From: Lactobacillus ultunensis DSM 16047
Lineage (GTDB): Bacteria > Bacillota > Bacilli > Lactobacillales > Lactobacillaceae
DNA: 58,340 nt
Direction of reading: 5' to 3'
Assembly (NCBI RefSeq): GCF_001436305.1
Contig: NZ_AZFO01000009.1
Location: forward strand, 1 to 58,340
Position 1 is the first letter of the stretch, and every line of letters starts with the position of its first letter. A model generated the notes under the pieces. The model was not told where the DNA came from. It saw only the letters and a list, made by a program, of their open reading frames with translations, and did not search any database. Positions 34,091 to 45,099 of this stretch are shown piece by piece. Both the position numbers and the translations under genes were made by a program.

Positions 34091-34981
34091 CTAACTATCA
34101 TCAATCTTTTTATTAAATGAATGATTTTGCGGACTAAAACCAGCAATATCTTCATAGCTAAAATCAATTGTTAGCTTGCGATGATAGTATTTCTCATATG
34201 CCGCTTTCTTTTGACGATAATCAATCTCTGCCATTCTTTGCATATTCTCTCTAATCTTCAAATCAGGATTAGGATAAATCGTAGGCAAAATATGGAGAAT
34301 TTTCTTTGTCTTATAAAAATCTCGTTGGAATAATTCACGTTTAGATGTTGCTTGAATTTCCGTAAAGGTTGAAATGATAGGTTGGTTAAACTTAGCAGCA
34401 TAGTAATAAGCACCTTTTTTCAGAGGACGAGGCTTGCGATAGTTAAACCATAATTCTTCTTCAGGATAGATCAATATCCAGCTAGGTTTACTTAGCACTT
34501 TAGCCAGCTTTTTAGGAAAAATACGACTTAAGTAATGAAAATCATGATCAATCGGCAGTAAATTAAAATTTCGCACAGCCCAGCCGATCAGATGTGGCAT
34601 AGCTAAATTGCTTGCCTCAACCACAATAAAAAGACGCTGACGTTTCTTTAACACTAATTTTCCTATTAGCAACACATCAAATTGATTGTAATGATTACCC
34701 GTAATAAATGCAGTGGGACTATCAGGTAAGTTTTCTATTCCATCAATACTGCAACGTCCAGTCAAAATCTGAGATGCTATATTAAAAACGGCGCGAACAA
34801 GCGGATTAAATAATCGATAACTGATAGTTTTGGTATACTGCCAGTATTTGCTTACTATCTTGTTAGTTTCTTTATTATTTAAAACAGGGTCATGTAGTTC
34901 GGCTTTAGCATCAAATTGCTTTTTAGCTACATTTTTCTTAATATTATTTATAACTTGTCGTCGATGAAAACCAAAGATCAT
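34091..34981 (-). CDS. PlsC-like lysophospholipid acyltransferase
   Basis: The 296-residue protein has the acyltransferase motif I NHYNQFD (the NHx4D form) and motif III-like YPEEELW, with a basic block after each. It would transfer an acyl chain to a lysolipid or glycolipid at the inner membrane face. Its 5' end is 67 bases from the divergent GT4 glycosyltransferase gene, an arrangement that suggests shared use in glycolipid or lipoteichoic acid synthesis. ATG with GGAG 7 bases upstream. No long membrane helix is apparent. Confidence 0.85.
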   Translation of the reverse strand: MIFGFHRRQVINNIKKNVAKKQFDAKAELHDPVLNNKETNKIVSKYWQYTKTISYRLFNPLVRAVFNIASQILTGRCSIDGIENLPDSPTAFITGNHYNQFDVLLIGKLVLKKRQRLFIVVEASNLAMPHLIGWAVRNFNLLPIDHDFHYLSRIFPKKLAKVLSKPSWILIYPEEELWFNYRKPRPLKKGAYYYAAKFNQPIISTFTEIQATSKRELFQRDFYKTKKILHILPTIYPNPDLKIRENMQRMAEIDYRQKKAAYEKYYHRKLTIDFSYEDIAGFSPQNHSFNKKIDDS

Positions 34982-35047
34982 ATTTTATCTCCAAATCTAT
35001 GGTTACATTATAACGAACTTTTTCTATCAACACATCAAGGGAGAATT

Positions 35048-36160
35048 ATGAGAATCTTAATTGTAATTGATGATTACTTCAATCAAAGCAACGGAATGTG
35101 CATTTCAACCCAACGGTTTGTCCATGAATATAAAAAAATGGGACAAGAAGTCCGAGTTCTTTCAACAGGTGAAAAAGCTGACTATCCTGTTCCAGAATTA
35201 AAAATAAATATTCCTTTTATCCATGGACTGATTGCTAAACAAGGTTTTCATTTTGCCAAACCAATTAGAAAAACTCTAATAAAAGCAGTTACTTGGGCTG
35301 ATATTATCCAAATTGAAACGCCCTTTCCAGTTTCTTGGCGAGCTGCCAAATTAGCAAAAAAACAAGGTAAACCGGTAATCGGAACTTTTCATATTTATCC
35401 GCAAAATGTTACAGCTTCAGTACCATTCCTCAATAATCGATTAGGTAATTGGTGCTTTATGCTTTTCTTTAGAGAAAAATCTTTTAAAAACTGTGATGCA
35501 TTGCAAGTACCTACAGCAAAAGTGGCTAAGTGGTTAAACCAGCACCACTTTAAGCAAAAACTTTTCGTCGTGTCCAATGGTATTAGCGACAAATTTATTA
35601 ATAATTCTCATAAAGACAAGGTTGGGCATCCCTTCACTATTTTATGTATCGGCAGATTCTCACATGAGAAAAAACAAGATACCTTATTCAAAGCAATGCA
35701 ATTGGCTAAGCATTCATCAGAAATTCGACTCATTTTTGCGGGGCAAGGACCTCTTAAAAAAGAATACGAAAAGCTGGCTAGCTAACTTCCTCAAAAACCA
35801 GATATGCAATATTACCCACCAGCTAAATTAAGAAAAATTATGTCTCAAGCAGATCTAGTTGTACATTGTGCAGACGTTGAAATCGAAGGAATGGCTTGCA
35901 TGGAAGCATTCGCTAGCGGCTGTGTTCCTGTAATTGCGGATAGTCCACTTTCTTCTACCGTTAGTTATGCTTTAACTCCAAATAATCGTTTTCCAGCAAA
36001 TGATAGTAAAATTCTTGCACAAAGAATTGACTATTGGTTTGAGCATCCCCAAAAATTAATAAAAATGCGCCAAGAATACCGTAAATATAGTAAGACTTTG
36101 AGCGTGGCTAGATCTGCAAAAACTGCTATAGGCAATTTAGAAAAATTAATTTTAAGGTAA
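35048..36160 (+). pseudogene. GT4 glycosyltransferase interrupted by an in-frame stop
   Basis: The reading frame gives a GT4-type glycosyltransferase of about 370 residues. The N-terminal Rossmann half (MRILIVIDDYFNQSNGMC) holds the SNGIS link and FTILCIGRFSHEKKQDTLF. The C-terminal half holds the E-x7-E site EIEGMACMEAFASG. One TAA codon at 35783-35785 breaks it after EKLAS; codons resume in the same frame with LPQKPDMQYYPPAK. There is no frameshift, so this is a single nonsense change (or sequencing error). The first piece (245 residues) lacks the donor-binding half and is unlikely to be active. GGGAG precedes the ATG. Probable former role: glycolipid or polysaccharide synthesis. Confidence 0.85.
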
Positions 36161-36164
36161 AGCA

Positions 36165-36200
36165 AAAAGGTTTAGTTCATTAATTTGAACCAAACCTTTT
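36165..36200. terminator. Convergent terminator
   Basis: AAAAGGTTTAGTTCA pairs with TGAACCAAACCTTTT, between the glycosyltransferase remnant and the leftward VirD4-like gene. Confidence 0.85.
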
Positions 36201-36235
36201 CTAGTTTTCATAACCGCTTCATACCAAAAAGTCAT

Positions 36236-37786
36236 TTAATTGTCCGAATTACCAATAATAGTAAATAAATCGTCGTCATCCGAATCGTAATCGTTGCCAA
36301 AAAGATTTTCGGCATCGTCCACACGATTTTGTTCATGCGGCAAATACATCATGATCTTTTCAAGCCCTTCATTCTCAGCCTGATCCTGCGGAGTAACCAA
36401 TTCTTTTTCAAAATCATAATAACCACCTTTATAGTTAGGATGATCATGATAGTCGTATCGTTTAGTTATCGCAGTATAACCACTAACATCCAATAAGAAG
36501 TTTTCGCGTGCCATCCTGCGAATACTCGTAGTGGATAGGTCAAAACGCTGCGATGCAGTTTGTGCCATAGTCAGATCCGTTGTTCCTGTAAGCAAATATG
36601 CGGAACAGTTGCCAATTACACTTGGCGTGGCCGGTCCGAACTTAGCCCGCAGTTGTGATTCATCTTGCAACAACATACAAATCGAAATGTTACGACTTCT
36701 TGCAGTGGCCAAGATGTCTTCAAAGCCTGGAATATTGACATTTTTGAAGTCATCCAAGAAGAAACGCACTTTTTCCGGTAATGCTTGATGCTTATACTTG
36801 CGTGATTCGTGATACAGAAATTTAATCAATTGAGCATATAAGATATTTGACAAAAAGTTCTTAGAGCTATCTGCATCATCATAAAGAACAAATAAAGCAT
36901 TCTTTGGTTCTAATAACTTGGCAAATTGAATCTGATTACCAGAAAGAAGATTTTCAACATCGCGTAAATTATAAGCAGCCATGTCCGAACCTAAAATACC
37001 GACGACGCTACTCCAAGTTCTCGGCGAACCAGCCATACCTCTGACTTGATCCCACATCCTAATTGAAGTTGAATCCGGATCATTTTCGCGTACCCAGTCA
37101 AATAAGTAATCGCCAATTAAGCGGTTATCATCTGAGTCAGTAGTATAATCATCAAAATAATAGTCACTTTCTTTAGAATTCAAAATTGAAAAGGCTGTAT
37201 CAATTCGATCTGGCTTCAGCGTTACGATCTTAAAAAGTCTATTAACTGTAGCCATCGTTTGCTCTTCTTCAGGCAATTCATCTCTAATGAAAAAGATTAT
37301 CGCCTCAAATAATGCTTCAGCCGCATTCTTCCAAAAGACATCAATCTCTTGGCCAGTATTGGTACGACCAGCCACATCAGTAGTCATTACCTGTTCCGCA
37401 AATTTTACTACATCTTGATCAGAATGCAGGTTAGTTAACGGATTAAAGGTCATCGAATGATCCAAGTTAACCAAATTCAACACCTGCAGATTATACCCCA
37501 TCTGCTTTAGACTAGATCCAATTTCAGAAAGGATGCTGCCTTTGGCATCAGCGATCACATAATTGCTGTTTGCCTGAAGCAAGTTAGGTTCCAGGAAAGA
37601 ATAAGTTTTGCCTGTCCCACTAGTTCCGATAACTAATGTGTTGTCGTTCAAAGCCCGTTCTAGGTCTAGTGGTAGAAAAGTCTTCTTGCCAAAGATCGTG
37701 GCTTGGCGACTATACTTGTTTTGCCATGAGGCCTTTGATTCAGTTTCGTTTGAACGAGAATGATTGCTAAAACCAATTTTTTGCAT
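36236..37786 (-). CDS. Orphan VirD4/TraG-like ATPase
   Basis: This 516-residue protein has the type IV coupling protein fold: Walker A GTSGTGKT (54-61), FLEPNLL, YVIADAKGSI after the P-loop, a Walker-B-like FFLDDFKNV, and the VirD4 block ATARSRNISICMLLQDESQL with sensor Gln. The usual N-terminal transmembrane helices are missing, and the C-terminus is acidic (DSDDDDLF). In conjugation such hexamers pump DNA-protein substrates, but no relaxase, VirB4 or pilus gene is nearby. It is either a relic of an integrative element or a lone ATPase with another job. Upstream lies an unusual leader and a 233-bp foldback. Confidence 0.88.
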   Translation of the reverse strand: MQKIGFSNHSRSNETESKASWQNKYSRQATIFGKKTFLPLDLERALNDNTLVIGTSGTGKTYSFLEPNLLQANSNYVIADAKGSILSEIGSSLKQMGYNLQVLNLVNLDHSMTFNPLTNLHSDQDVVKFAEQVMTTDVAGRTNTGQEIDVFWKNAAEALFEAIIFFIRDELPEEEQTMATVNRLFKIVTLKPDRIDTAFSILNSKESDYYFDDYTTDSDDNRLIGDYLFDWVRENDPDSTSIRMWDQVRGMAGSPRTWSSVVGILGSDMAAYNLRDVENLLSGNQIQFAKLLEPKNALFVLYDDADSSKNFLSNILYAQLIKFLYHESRKYKHQALPEKVRFFLDDFKNVNIPGFEDILATARSRNISICMLLQDESQLRAKFGPATPSVIGNCSAYLLTGTTDLTMAQTASQRFDLSTTSIRRMARENFLLDVSGYTAITKRYDYHDHPNYKGGYYDFEKELVTPQDQAENEGLEKIMMYLPHEQNRVDDAENLFGNDYDSDDDDLFTIIGNSDN

Positions 37787-37840
37787 AGGAAAATCTTCTT
37801 TCTAGCTACTGCACAACAACGACCAACGACACGACTTTTA

Positions 37841-37860
37841 CTACATAAAATCACCACCTT
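37841..37860 (-). promoter_or_regulatory. Start-stop element with strong ribosome site in the VirD4-like leader
   Basis: On the minus strand AAGGTGGTGATTTTATGTAG places a strong Shine-Dalgarno before an ATG that is followed at once by TAG. The real gene begins about 55 bases further on. It may stall or load ribosomes, or be the stump of an inactivated leader gene. Confidence 0.4.
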
Positions 37861-37875
37861 AAGTGTATAAAAAAG

Positions 37876-38108
37876 AGCAGAATTATAGACAAAAATAGAG
37901 ATAGGAATACATGAGAGCCGGAAGCCTGAAATTGGATACACTACACCCTTGGAAAATTAGTCATTCCAAATTTGTGTGCAGAATTTCCTTTCAAATACTT
38001 CCTATTTCTTTTCTCTCCATATCGGTATTAATTCTTTGATTAATACCCTATTTTTTCCAAATTAATGGATTCTATATTCCTATCTCTATTTTTATTTATA
38101 ATTCTGCT
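37876..38108. repeat. 233-bp foldback (MITE-like) element
   Basis: Arms of 34 bases at 37876-37909 and 38075-38108 are inverted copies with two mismatches (left arm begins AGCAGAATTATAGACAAAAA, right arm ends TTATAATTCTGCT). The 165-base centre has no coding potential and holds a smaller perfect hairpin GGTATTAAT/ATTAATACC near 38023-38045. A further hairpin, CGCTGA-TATTAA-TCAGCG, lies just outside at 38110-38127. It fills most of the gap 37787-38226. It could be a miniature inverted-repeat element, an origin-like structure or a structured RNA. Confidence 0.7.
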
Positions 38109-38177
38109 TCGCTGATATTAATCAGCGGAACTATATAATAGCACAATGAGGGGTAAATACAAGTATTTTGACAATAA

Positions 38178-38203
38178 AAAAATCACGTTTTTTAGACGTG
38201 ATT
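38178..38203 (-). terminator. Terminator after the APC permease gene
   Basis: On the minus strand AAATCACG pairs with CGTGATTT and is followed by TTTTATTG. Confidence 0.82.
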
Positions 38204-38226
38204 TTCTTATTTATTTAACTAATTAT

Positions 38227-39672
38227 TTAAGCCTTATCATGTTTTCTTTGCCATTTAGCAATCACTGGCAAAAGCAAACCTAATCCTAATAAGACAAAGG
38301 ATTCAAAGACATTCAAGAAAATTGTCTGATAATACTCAGCCGATCCGGTTGGAGCATCGACCTGGAAAATTGAACCAAATGCGGCTACCAAGGTTAGTAA
38401 GAAGCACCACCAACCCATGACCAATGCCTTGCGTCTATTTTTAATATAGACATAACTTGATGGATATTTCTTCTGATCTTCCCTAATCTTAATGAAAGCC
38501 CAGAAAATAAATGAAGTAGTAAATGGGTCGATAATACCGTTCAAGTTTAACAACTGATTAAAAATAGAATTAATGTTAGGCAACGTTGCTGAAGAGAACA
38601 TGATGAAAGAACAAAGCAAGGTCGTTAGCCAATATCCATGAATTGGCAATCCGTTTTTATCCTTCTTAGTCAAGCCCTTTGGCAAATACTTCTTCGCCGT
38701 ATCTGATAAGAATTCACGTGACATCCCATCAACTAACATTGCCAACTGAGCAATCATGTAAATTGCTTGTGTGACAATAAACAGATAGAGGAAGAACTTG
38801 CCCAAGCCAAAGTCCTTACCCATTGCTTCAAAAGCATAATATGAACCGTTCATCTTTAAATCATTTGGTAAATGATGCGCATTGAAGAAGACGCCTAAAG
38901 CAAATGAACCAAAGACCGTTAAGAAGCCAGTCATAATAGCTAACATAATCATCGCCTTAGGGAAATCACGGGCACCATTCTTCATCTCGGTAACATATGG
39001 TGCTACGAATTCTGCCCCATCCATTGCGAAGATGAACAAACCAAGTGATGTAAAGAACTTCGTATCAAAAGTTGGAAAAATTGACCGCAAATTAAATGGT
39101 TGGGTTCCAATATGACCACCTTTGCCCAAGTAGGCAAAAGTCATAATGATATAAAGAACCGTAACAATAAACATCGCCCCACCACCAATTACAGACAAAA
39201 TCTGTAATGAATTAGCAAACCGGTGTTGGAAAAAGATAAAGATGATGAAGATTATTGCTGTAAATAAAGCAAAAGTCCAGTTGTTCATCTTATCTTCGTA
39301 CGAGTTATTACCAGCAAACAGCCAACCAAAAGAAACAACTGTCGAGTTAGCAACATCGACCAAGTATGGCAAGCCACAAACCCAACCAGACCAAGCCATG
39401 AAGTAGCCCATCTTATCACCTGATGTGTGGCGAATCCAAGAAGTTAAGCCACCTGTTGTATGTGAGAAAGTTGCTCCTAATTGGCCAACCATCATTTCGT
39501 AAGGCACAACATACAAGGCCAGCATAATAATCCATTCAGAAATAGTAGCTAAACCTTGGTTTTTAAAGTTATAGATAATGTCATCGAAACCAATGACGGT
39601 GACAAAATCCATCAAAGCCAAAACAGGCCAAGAAATCAATTTACGCTTATGCGTAGTATCAAAAGAATCCAA
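38227..39672 (-). CDS. APC-superfamily amino acid permease
   Basis: The 481-residue transporter has about 12 membrane segments. It is a paralogue of the permease at 29282-30724 and shares the pattern VPYEMMVGQLGATFSHTTGGLTSWI and the GAEFVAPYVTEMKNGARDFPKA region that corresponds to CEKISPYVNRLKDPFRNFPKS. Glutamate/GABA-antiporter-like or YjeM-like transport is likely; substrate unknown. GGGAGGATAAAATTTG precedes the start. Single-gene unit. Confidence 0.85.
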   Translation of the reverse strand: MDSFDTTHKRKLISWPVLALMDFVTVIGFDDIIYNFKNQGLATISEWIIMLALYVVPYEMMVGQLGATFSHTTGGLTSWIRHTSGDKMGYFMAWSGWVCGLPYLVDVANSTVVSFGWLFAGNNSYEDKMNNWTFALFTAIIFIIFIFFQHRFANSLQILSVIGGGAMFIVTVLYIIMTFAYLGKGGHIGTQPFNLRSIFPTFDTKFFTSLGLFIFAMDGAEFVAPYVTEMKNGARDFPKAMIMLAIMTGFLTVFGSFALGVFFNAHHLPNDLKMNGSYYAFEAMGKDFGLGKFFLYLFIVTQAIYMIAQLAMLVDGMSREFLSDTAKKYLPKGLTKKDKNGLPIHGYWLTTLLCSFIMFSSATLPNINSIFNQLLNLNGIIDPFTTSFIFWAFIKIREDQKKYPSSYVYIKNRRKALVMGWWCFLLTLVAAFGSIFQVDAPTGSAEYYQTIFLNVFESFVLLGLGLLLPVIAKWQRKHDKA

Positions 39673-39813
39673 ATTTTATCCTCCCTATGATGAAAACTTT
39701 TTTGACTACGCATCCCTCGGCGGCGAATTATTAAAATGTCTTCCTACTTTTTCATTCATTAAATTCTCCCCACTTAACACTTTCTTACTTATTATAATAC
39801 TCAAGCCAAAAAA

Positions 39814-39843
39814 ATATCTCGCAACCCCAAAAGTTGCGAGATA
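39814..39843 (-). terminator. Terminator after L,D-transpeptidase
   Basis: On the minus strand TATCTCGCAAC pairs with GTTGCGAGATA and is followed by TTTTTTT. Confidence 0.88.
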
Positions 39844-39853
39844 CTCTTCATTT

Positions 39854-40426
39854 TTATCTATATTTGATAATCACCTTAGTATGATAAGGTACATGATCAT
39901 GAAGCCATTTAGCATCCTTGACAGTTAAACGAATACAACCATGACTGCTTGGCTTTTTACCTAGTTTCTTAGCTTCTTTCATATCAAAGCGACTGGACCA
40001 ATTATAAGTTGGCGTGAAATGGAACAGATACAATTGACCAATCCAGCCCACTGGATAAAGTGCTTCAGAAAAACGATATGGATGATATCCGTCAGTATAA
40101 TATGTACCAGTTGGAGTTAAACTTCTGCCATGAATTATGCTGCCAGCGGAAGAATACATGGTATAAACGACCTTTTTATTGGACCTTACATAAGTCCGAT
40201 TACCCAAAATTGATACACACAAATTCAGTTTTTTAATCTTGCGTAGATTTGGATAAGCTTTAGCCTCACTTGATTTGTTCCAATAACTGCCTTTACGCAT
40301 AGTCACCGGATCGCCATAAGGTTGATACTTCGTTTTCTTAGCTGCACTAACGCTACTATTCTGCAGACTAAAGATACCTAGTATTAACAAAACTGTCATC
40401 AATAATGAGAAAAGCTTTTTCTTCAT
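39854..40426 (-). CDS. Secreted L,D-transpeptidase (YkuD domain)
   Basis: The 190-residue exported enzyme has a signal peptide (MKKKLFSLLMTVLLILGIF, cleavage near VSAAK at about 29) and a single YkuD domain. The catalytic motif is SSHGCIRL with nucleophile C164. The upstream HGRSLTPTGTYYTDGYHPYRF supplies the substrate-side His region. Such enzymes make 3-3 peptidoglycan cross-links or attach proteins to the wall. It is 22 bases after treC on the same strand but has no functional tie to trehalose. A second, longer L,D-transpeptidase lies at 52924-54129. Confidence 0.88.
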   Translation of the reverse strand: MKKKLFSLLMTVLLILGIFSLQNSSVSAAKKTKYQPYGDPVTMRKGSYWNKSSEAKAYPNLRKIKKLNLCVSILGNRTYVRSNKKVVYTMYSSAGSIIHGRSLTPTGTYYTDGYHPYRFSEALYPVGWIGQLYLFHFTPTYNWSSRFDMKEAKKLGKKPSSHGCIRLTVKDAKWLHDHVPYHTKVIIKYR

Positions 40427-40448
40427 TTTTACTACCCCTTGAAGTGAT

Positions 40449-42113
40449 TTACTTAATCTTGATTGCTAATGCTTCGTATGGCTCCAAAGAAATCTTTTCT
40501 TCTAATTGACCAGCAACTGCATTGTAATTGCTCAAGATTACCTGATACTTTCTATTCTGATACTTTTCAGGCAATTTTGCACTACATTTTTTGCCATAAA
40601 AGTTAGTAAATACCAAAAGTTTTTCATCACTATCGTCTAAATAACGTTCATATGCCAGAATTTGTGGATCATTTTGCAAGAACATCTTGATATGACCATC
40701 AGAAATTAATTTTTCACTCTTCCGCACTTTAATTAATTTTTGATAGTAATTGAAGATCTCACCATGATCTAGTTCATCTGCCACATTAATGCGATCCTGA
40801 TGAGTTGGTCTTAGCCATGGTTGATGTTCACTAAAGCCAGCATATTTTTCGTTATTCCAATGCATTGGTACACGAGAATTATCACGAGCCTTAGACTTTA
40901 CGATCTCAAATGCTTCTTTTTCACTCAAGCCTTTACCGGTTAACTCTTTGAATGCATTCTTAGCTTCAACATCAACATAATCCTTCATAGAAGAGTAGTC
41001 TGGATCAATCATCCCAATTTCTTCACCCATATAAATATAAGGCGTACCACGCATAAAATGAGTAGCTGTTGCTAGCATTTCTGCGGATTTGGCACGATAT
41101 TTTCCAGTATCACCGAAACGATTCAATGCCCAAGGTTGGTCGTGGTTATTCCAAAACAGTGCGTTCCAACCGCCTCCTTGGTCCATCTTTTCTTGCCAGT
41201 CAGTAAATAACTTCTTTAGTTTCATGAAATCAAAAGGCATCTTTGACCATTTTTCACCATTTCGATAATCAACTTTCAAATGATGGAAAGTGAAAACCAT
41301 TGATAATTCATGCTCACTTGGTTTGGAATATTCAATTGAGTTAGCAATAGTTGTTGAAGACATTTCTCCCACAGTGACGCTATCTGGATCTTGACCAAAG
41401 GTTGCTGCGTTCATTTCTTTTAAATATTCATGAACAATTGGAGTATCAGTATATAACTTCTTCTCTTCTATCGGGTCTGTTGAATCAACTAACTTATCTG
41501 CTTTACCAGTTACATTAATCACGTCAAAACGGAAGCCATGAACTCCCTTACTGCGCCAGAAGTTAATAACCTTAAATAATTCTTTTCTCACTTCTGGATT
41601 ATGCCAATCCAGATCAGCTTGGGTTGGATCATAGAGGTGAAGATAGTAATAATCAGTATCGCCAAACTTAGCCCAAGCAGGACCACCAAATTTACTTTGC
41701 CAATTATTAGGCAAACTACCATCCGGTTTACCCTTTCTTAAGTAAAAGAATTTACGGTACTTTTCATCACCTGCTAAAGCCTTTTTAAACCAAATATTAT
41801 CAGTTGAGCAGTGATTAAGCACCATATCAAGCATGACGCCTACGCCAATTTCTTTTAACTTTTTGACTAATTTTTCAAAATCAGCCATAGTGCCAAAACG
41901 TGGATCAATATTGTAGTAATCAGCTATGTCATAGCCATTATCTCTCTGTGGAGAAACAAAAAATGGGTTAAACCAAATCATATCGACATTTAGTTTTTTG
42001 ATGTAGTCGATCTTATCAATAATACCAGGAATATCTCCAACTCCATCGCCATTTGAATCATAAAAGGACTTGGGATAGATTTGATAGATTACTTTTTTGC
42101 CTAAATCTGTCAT
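40449..42113 (-). CDS. treC: Trehalose-6-phosphate hydrolase, GH13
   Basis: The 554-residue cytoplasmic enzyme splits trehalose 6-phosphate into glucose and glucose 6-phosphate. GH13 motifs are in order: MLDMVLNHC (region I), GFRFDVINV with the nucleophile Asp (II), VGEMSS with the acid/base Glu (III), and WNNHDQPW with the transition-state Asp (IV). The N-terminal YQIYPKSFYDSNGDGVGDIPGI is typical. Oligo-1,6-glucosidase is very similar, but the neighbours treR and treP decide for trehalose-6-phosphate. It lies 14 bases after treR. Confidence 0.93.
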   Translation of the reverse strand: MTDLGKKVIYQIYPKSFYDSNGDGVGDIPGIIDKIDYIKKLNVDMIWFNPFFVSPQRDNGYDIADYYNIDPRFGTMADFEKLVKKLKEIGVGVMLDMVLNHCSTDNIWFKKALAGDEKYRKFFYLRKGKPDGSLPNNWQSKFGGPAWAKFGDTDYYYLHLYDPTQADLDWHNPEVRKELFKVINFWRSKGVHGFRFDVINVTGKADKLVDSTDPIEEKKLYTDTPIVHEYLKEMNAATFGQDPDSVTVGEMSSTTIANSIEYSKPSEHELSMVFTFHHLKVDYRNGEKWSKMPFDFMKLKKLFTDWQEKMDQGGGWNALFWNNHDQPWALNRFGDTGKYRAKSAEMLATATHFMRGTPYIYMGEEIGMIDPDYSSMKDYVDVEAKNAFKELTGKGLSEKEAFEIVKSKARDNSRVPMHWNNEKYAGFSEHQPWLRPTHQDRINVADELDHGEIFNYYQKLIKVRKSEKLISDGHIKMFLQNDPQILAYERYLDDSDEKLLVFTNFYGKKCSAKLPEKYQNRKYQVILSNYNAVAGQLEEKISLEPYEALAIKIK

Positions 42114-42127
42114 TTAACTTCTCCTAT

Positions 42128-42850
42128 TTATAATTTTATTTTTTGTCTTCTAGCAAAGTCTACGAATTTAAATTTACTTGGATTATGAAAAGATAAGGTT
42201 AATTGAAATAATGTAGTATCACTTAGATAATTTTCACTAGCTATTAATACAGCTAATCTGTCATCCAGTTGCAGAAGTTTTTGCATTTTTTCATCAATTT
42301 TTTCAACTGTAATAACTTTCGTTGCATATGAAATATCTAGTTTTAACTCATTTTCAATATAGTCATAGATAGACTTTTCAGCTACTTTCTTGGTCAAATG
42401 ATCAATTGGTGGCGAAAACAAATAATCGCAATCGAGTACAGCGGGTTCATCATCGATCAATCGAAGACGTTCTACATAAATGCCAGCTTGCTTTTTCTGT
42501 TCAGGAAACTTTTCTTTAAAAAGTTCAGGTAGATCAGCCATCTTTTTTAAAGTAACTACTCTAGTCACTGCATGCATCTTTAAAGATTTATTCAATTCAG
42601 CAAAACTGGTAATTCCTGATATAGGAAAAGAAAACTTCTCTAAATCAAGTACTATCGAACCCTTGCCACGGATCTTCTGAATTAAGCCTAATTCAGTTAA
42701 TTGATTCAACGCTTTTCGAACCGTCTCTCTAGAGGATCCATATAAAGTGGTTAATTGACTCTCGCTGGGCAACAACTCGCCTGCCTTAAATTGATGATGT
42801 TGTATTTTAGCTGCAATATCTTGAGCTATAATATCTGATTTTGATTTCAT
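42128..42850 (-). CDS. treR: Trehalose operon repressor, GntR family
   Basis: The 240-residue regulator has an N-terminal winged helix (about 5-70; SESQLTTLYGSSRETVRKALNQL) and a C-terminal UTRA effector domain. It would bind trehalose 6-phosphate. The ATG at 42850 is preceded by AGGTGAGG. It is co-transcribed with treC and divergent from treP. Two TreR-type palindromes lie in the shared intergenic region, one in its own promoter, so it probably represses itself as well. Confidence 0.92.
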   Translation of the reverse strand: MKSKSDIIAQDIAAKIQHHQFKAGELLPSESQLTTLYGSSRETVRKALNQLTELGLIQKIRGKGSIVLDLEKFSFPISGITSFAELNKSLKMHAVTRVVTLKKMADLPELFKEKFPEQKKQAGIYVERLRLIDDEPAVLDCDYLFSPPIDHLTKKVAEKSIYDYIENELKLDISYATKVITVEKIDEKMQKLLQLDDRLAVLIASENYLSDTTLFQLTLSFHNPSKFKFVDFARRQKIKL

Positions 42851-42875
42851 TAACCTCACCTTTCTTTCCACGCCT

Positions 42876-42905
42876 ATTATATTCATAATTGTCTAGACAA
42901 GTAAA
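42876..42905 (-). promoter_or_regulatory. treR-treC promoter with TreR operator
   Basis: On the minus strand TTTACT, 18 bases, then TATAAT. The perfect palindrome TTGTCTAGACAA occupies 42889-42900 inside the spacer and touches the -35. It matches the second operator upstream of treP. Confidence 0.8.
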
Positions 42906-42958
42906 GAGTATTTTTAAATATTATTATGCTAACAATGTAATCTCTTTCAAAAAATGTA

Positions 42959-42990
42959 TTGACAACTTGTATAGACAAGTTTAATATAAT
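42959..42990 (+). promoter_or_regulatory. treP promoter with TreR operator
   Basis: TTGACA at 42959-42964 is followed by the operator CTTGTATAGACAAG at 42966-42979 and by an AT-rich -10 (TAATAT at 42982 or TATAAT at 42985). Repressor bound here would block RNA polymerase. The half-sites CTTGT and ACAAG are shared with the treR-side operator. Confidence 0.82.
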
Positions 42991-43002
42991 AGCTGAATCA
43001 AA

Positions 43003-43016
43003 TGAAAGCGTTTTAG
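43003..43016 (+). promoter_or_regulatory. Possible CcpA cre site in the treP leader
   Basis: TGAAAGCGTTTTAG matches most of the cre consensus (TGNAANCGNWNNCA), with a poor 3' end. It lies just before the treP ribosome site, so bound CcpA would act as a roadblock. Confidence 0.5.
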
Positions 43017-44969
<1,953 letters not shown>

Positions 44970-44985
44970 TATAATGAGTATAGAA

Positions 44986-45017
44986 AATACAGTAGAAATT
45001 GCCTTTCTACTGTATTT
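44986..45017 (+). terminator. Terminator after treP
   Basis: AAATACAGTAGAAA pairs with TTTCTACTGTATTT, followed by TTATTTC. Confidence 0.87.
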
Positions 45018-45099
45018 TTATTTCTCAAATGTATAATTAAAGCCCTTTCATTTTGCTTCAAAGTATTATACTCTAGATTCAAGAATCGAGGAAATAATC

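Noticed and set aside
36236-37786. Full conjugative element around the VirD4-like gene
   Set aside because: No relaxase, VirB4, integrase or attachment repeats were found in the neighbourhood; the only recombinase in the window belongs to the hsdS locus 28 kb away.
37666-37941. 91-codon minus-strand ORF overlapping the VirD4-like start
   Set aside because: It overlaps the real gene in another frame, its start lacks a ribosome site and its composition is not protein-like. The strong Shine-Dalgarno inside belongs to an ATG-TAG in a different frame.
37876-38108. 34-base inverted arms as a transcription terminator
   Set aside because: The 165-base loop is far too long and no T tract follows in the right place; a proper terminator for the permease lies at 38178-38203.
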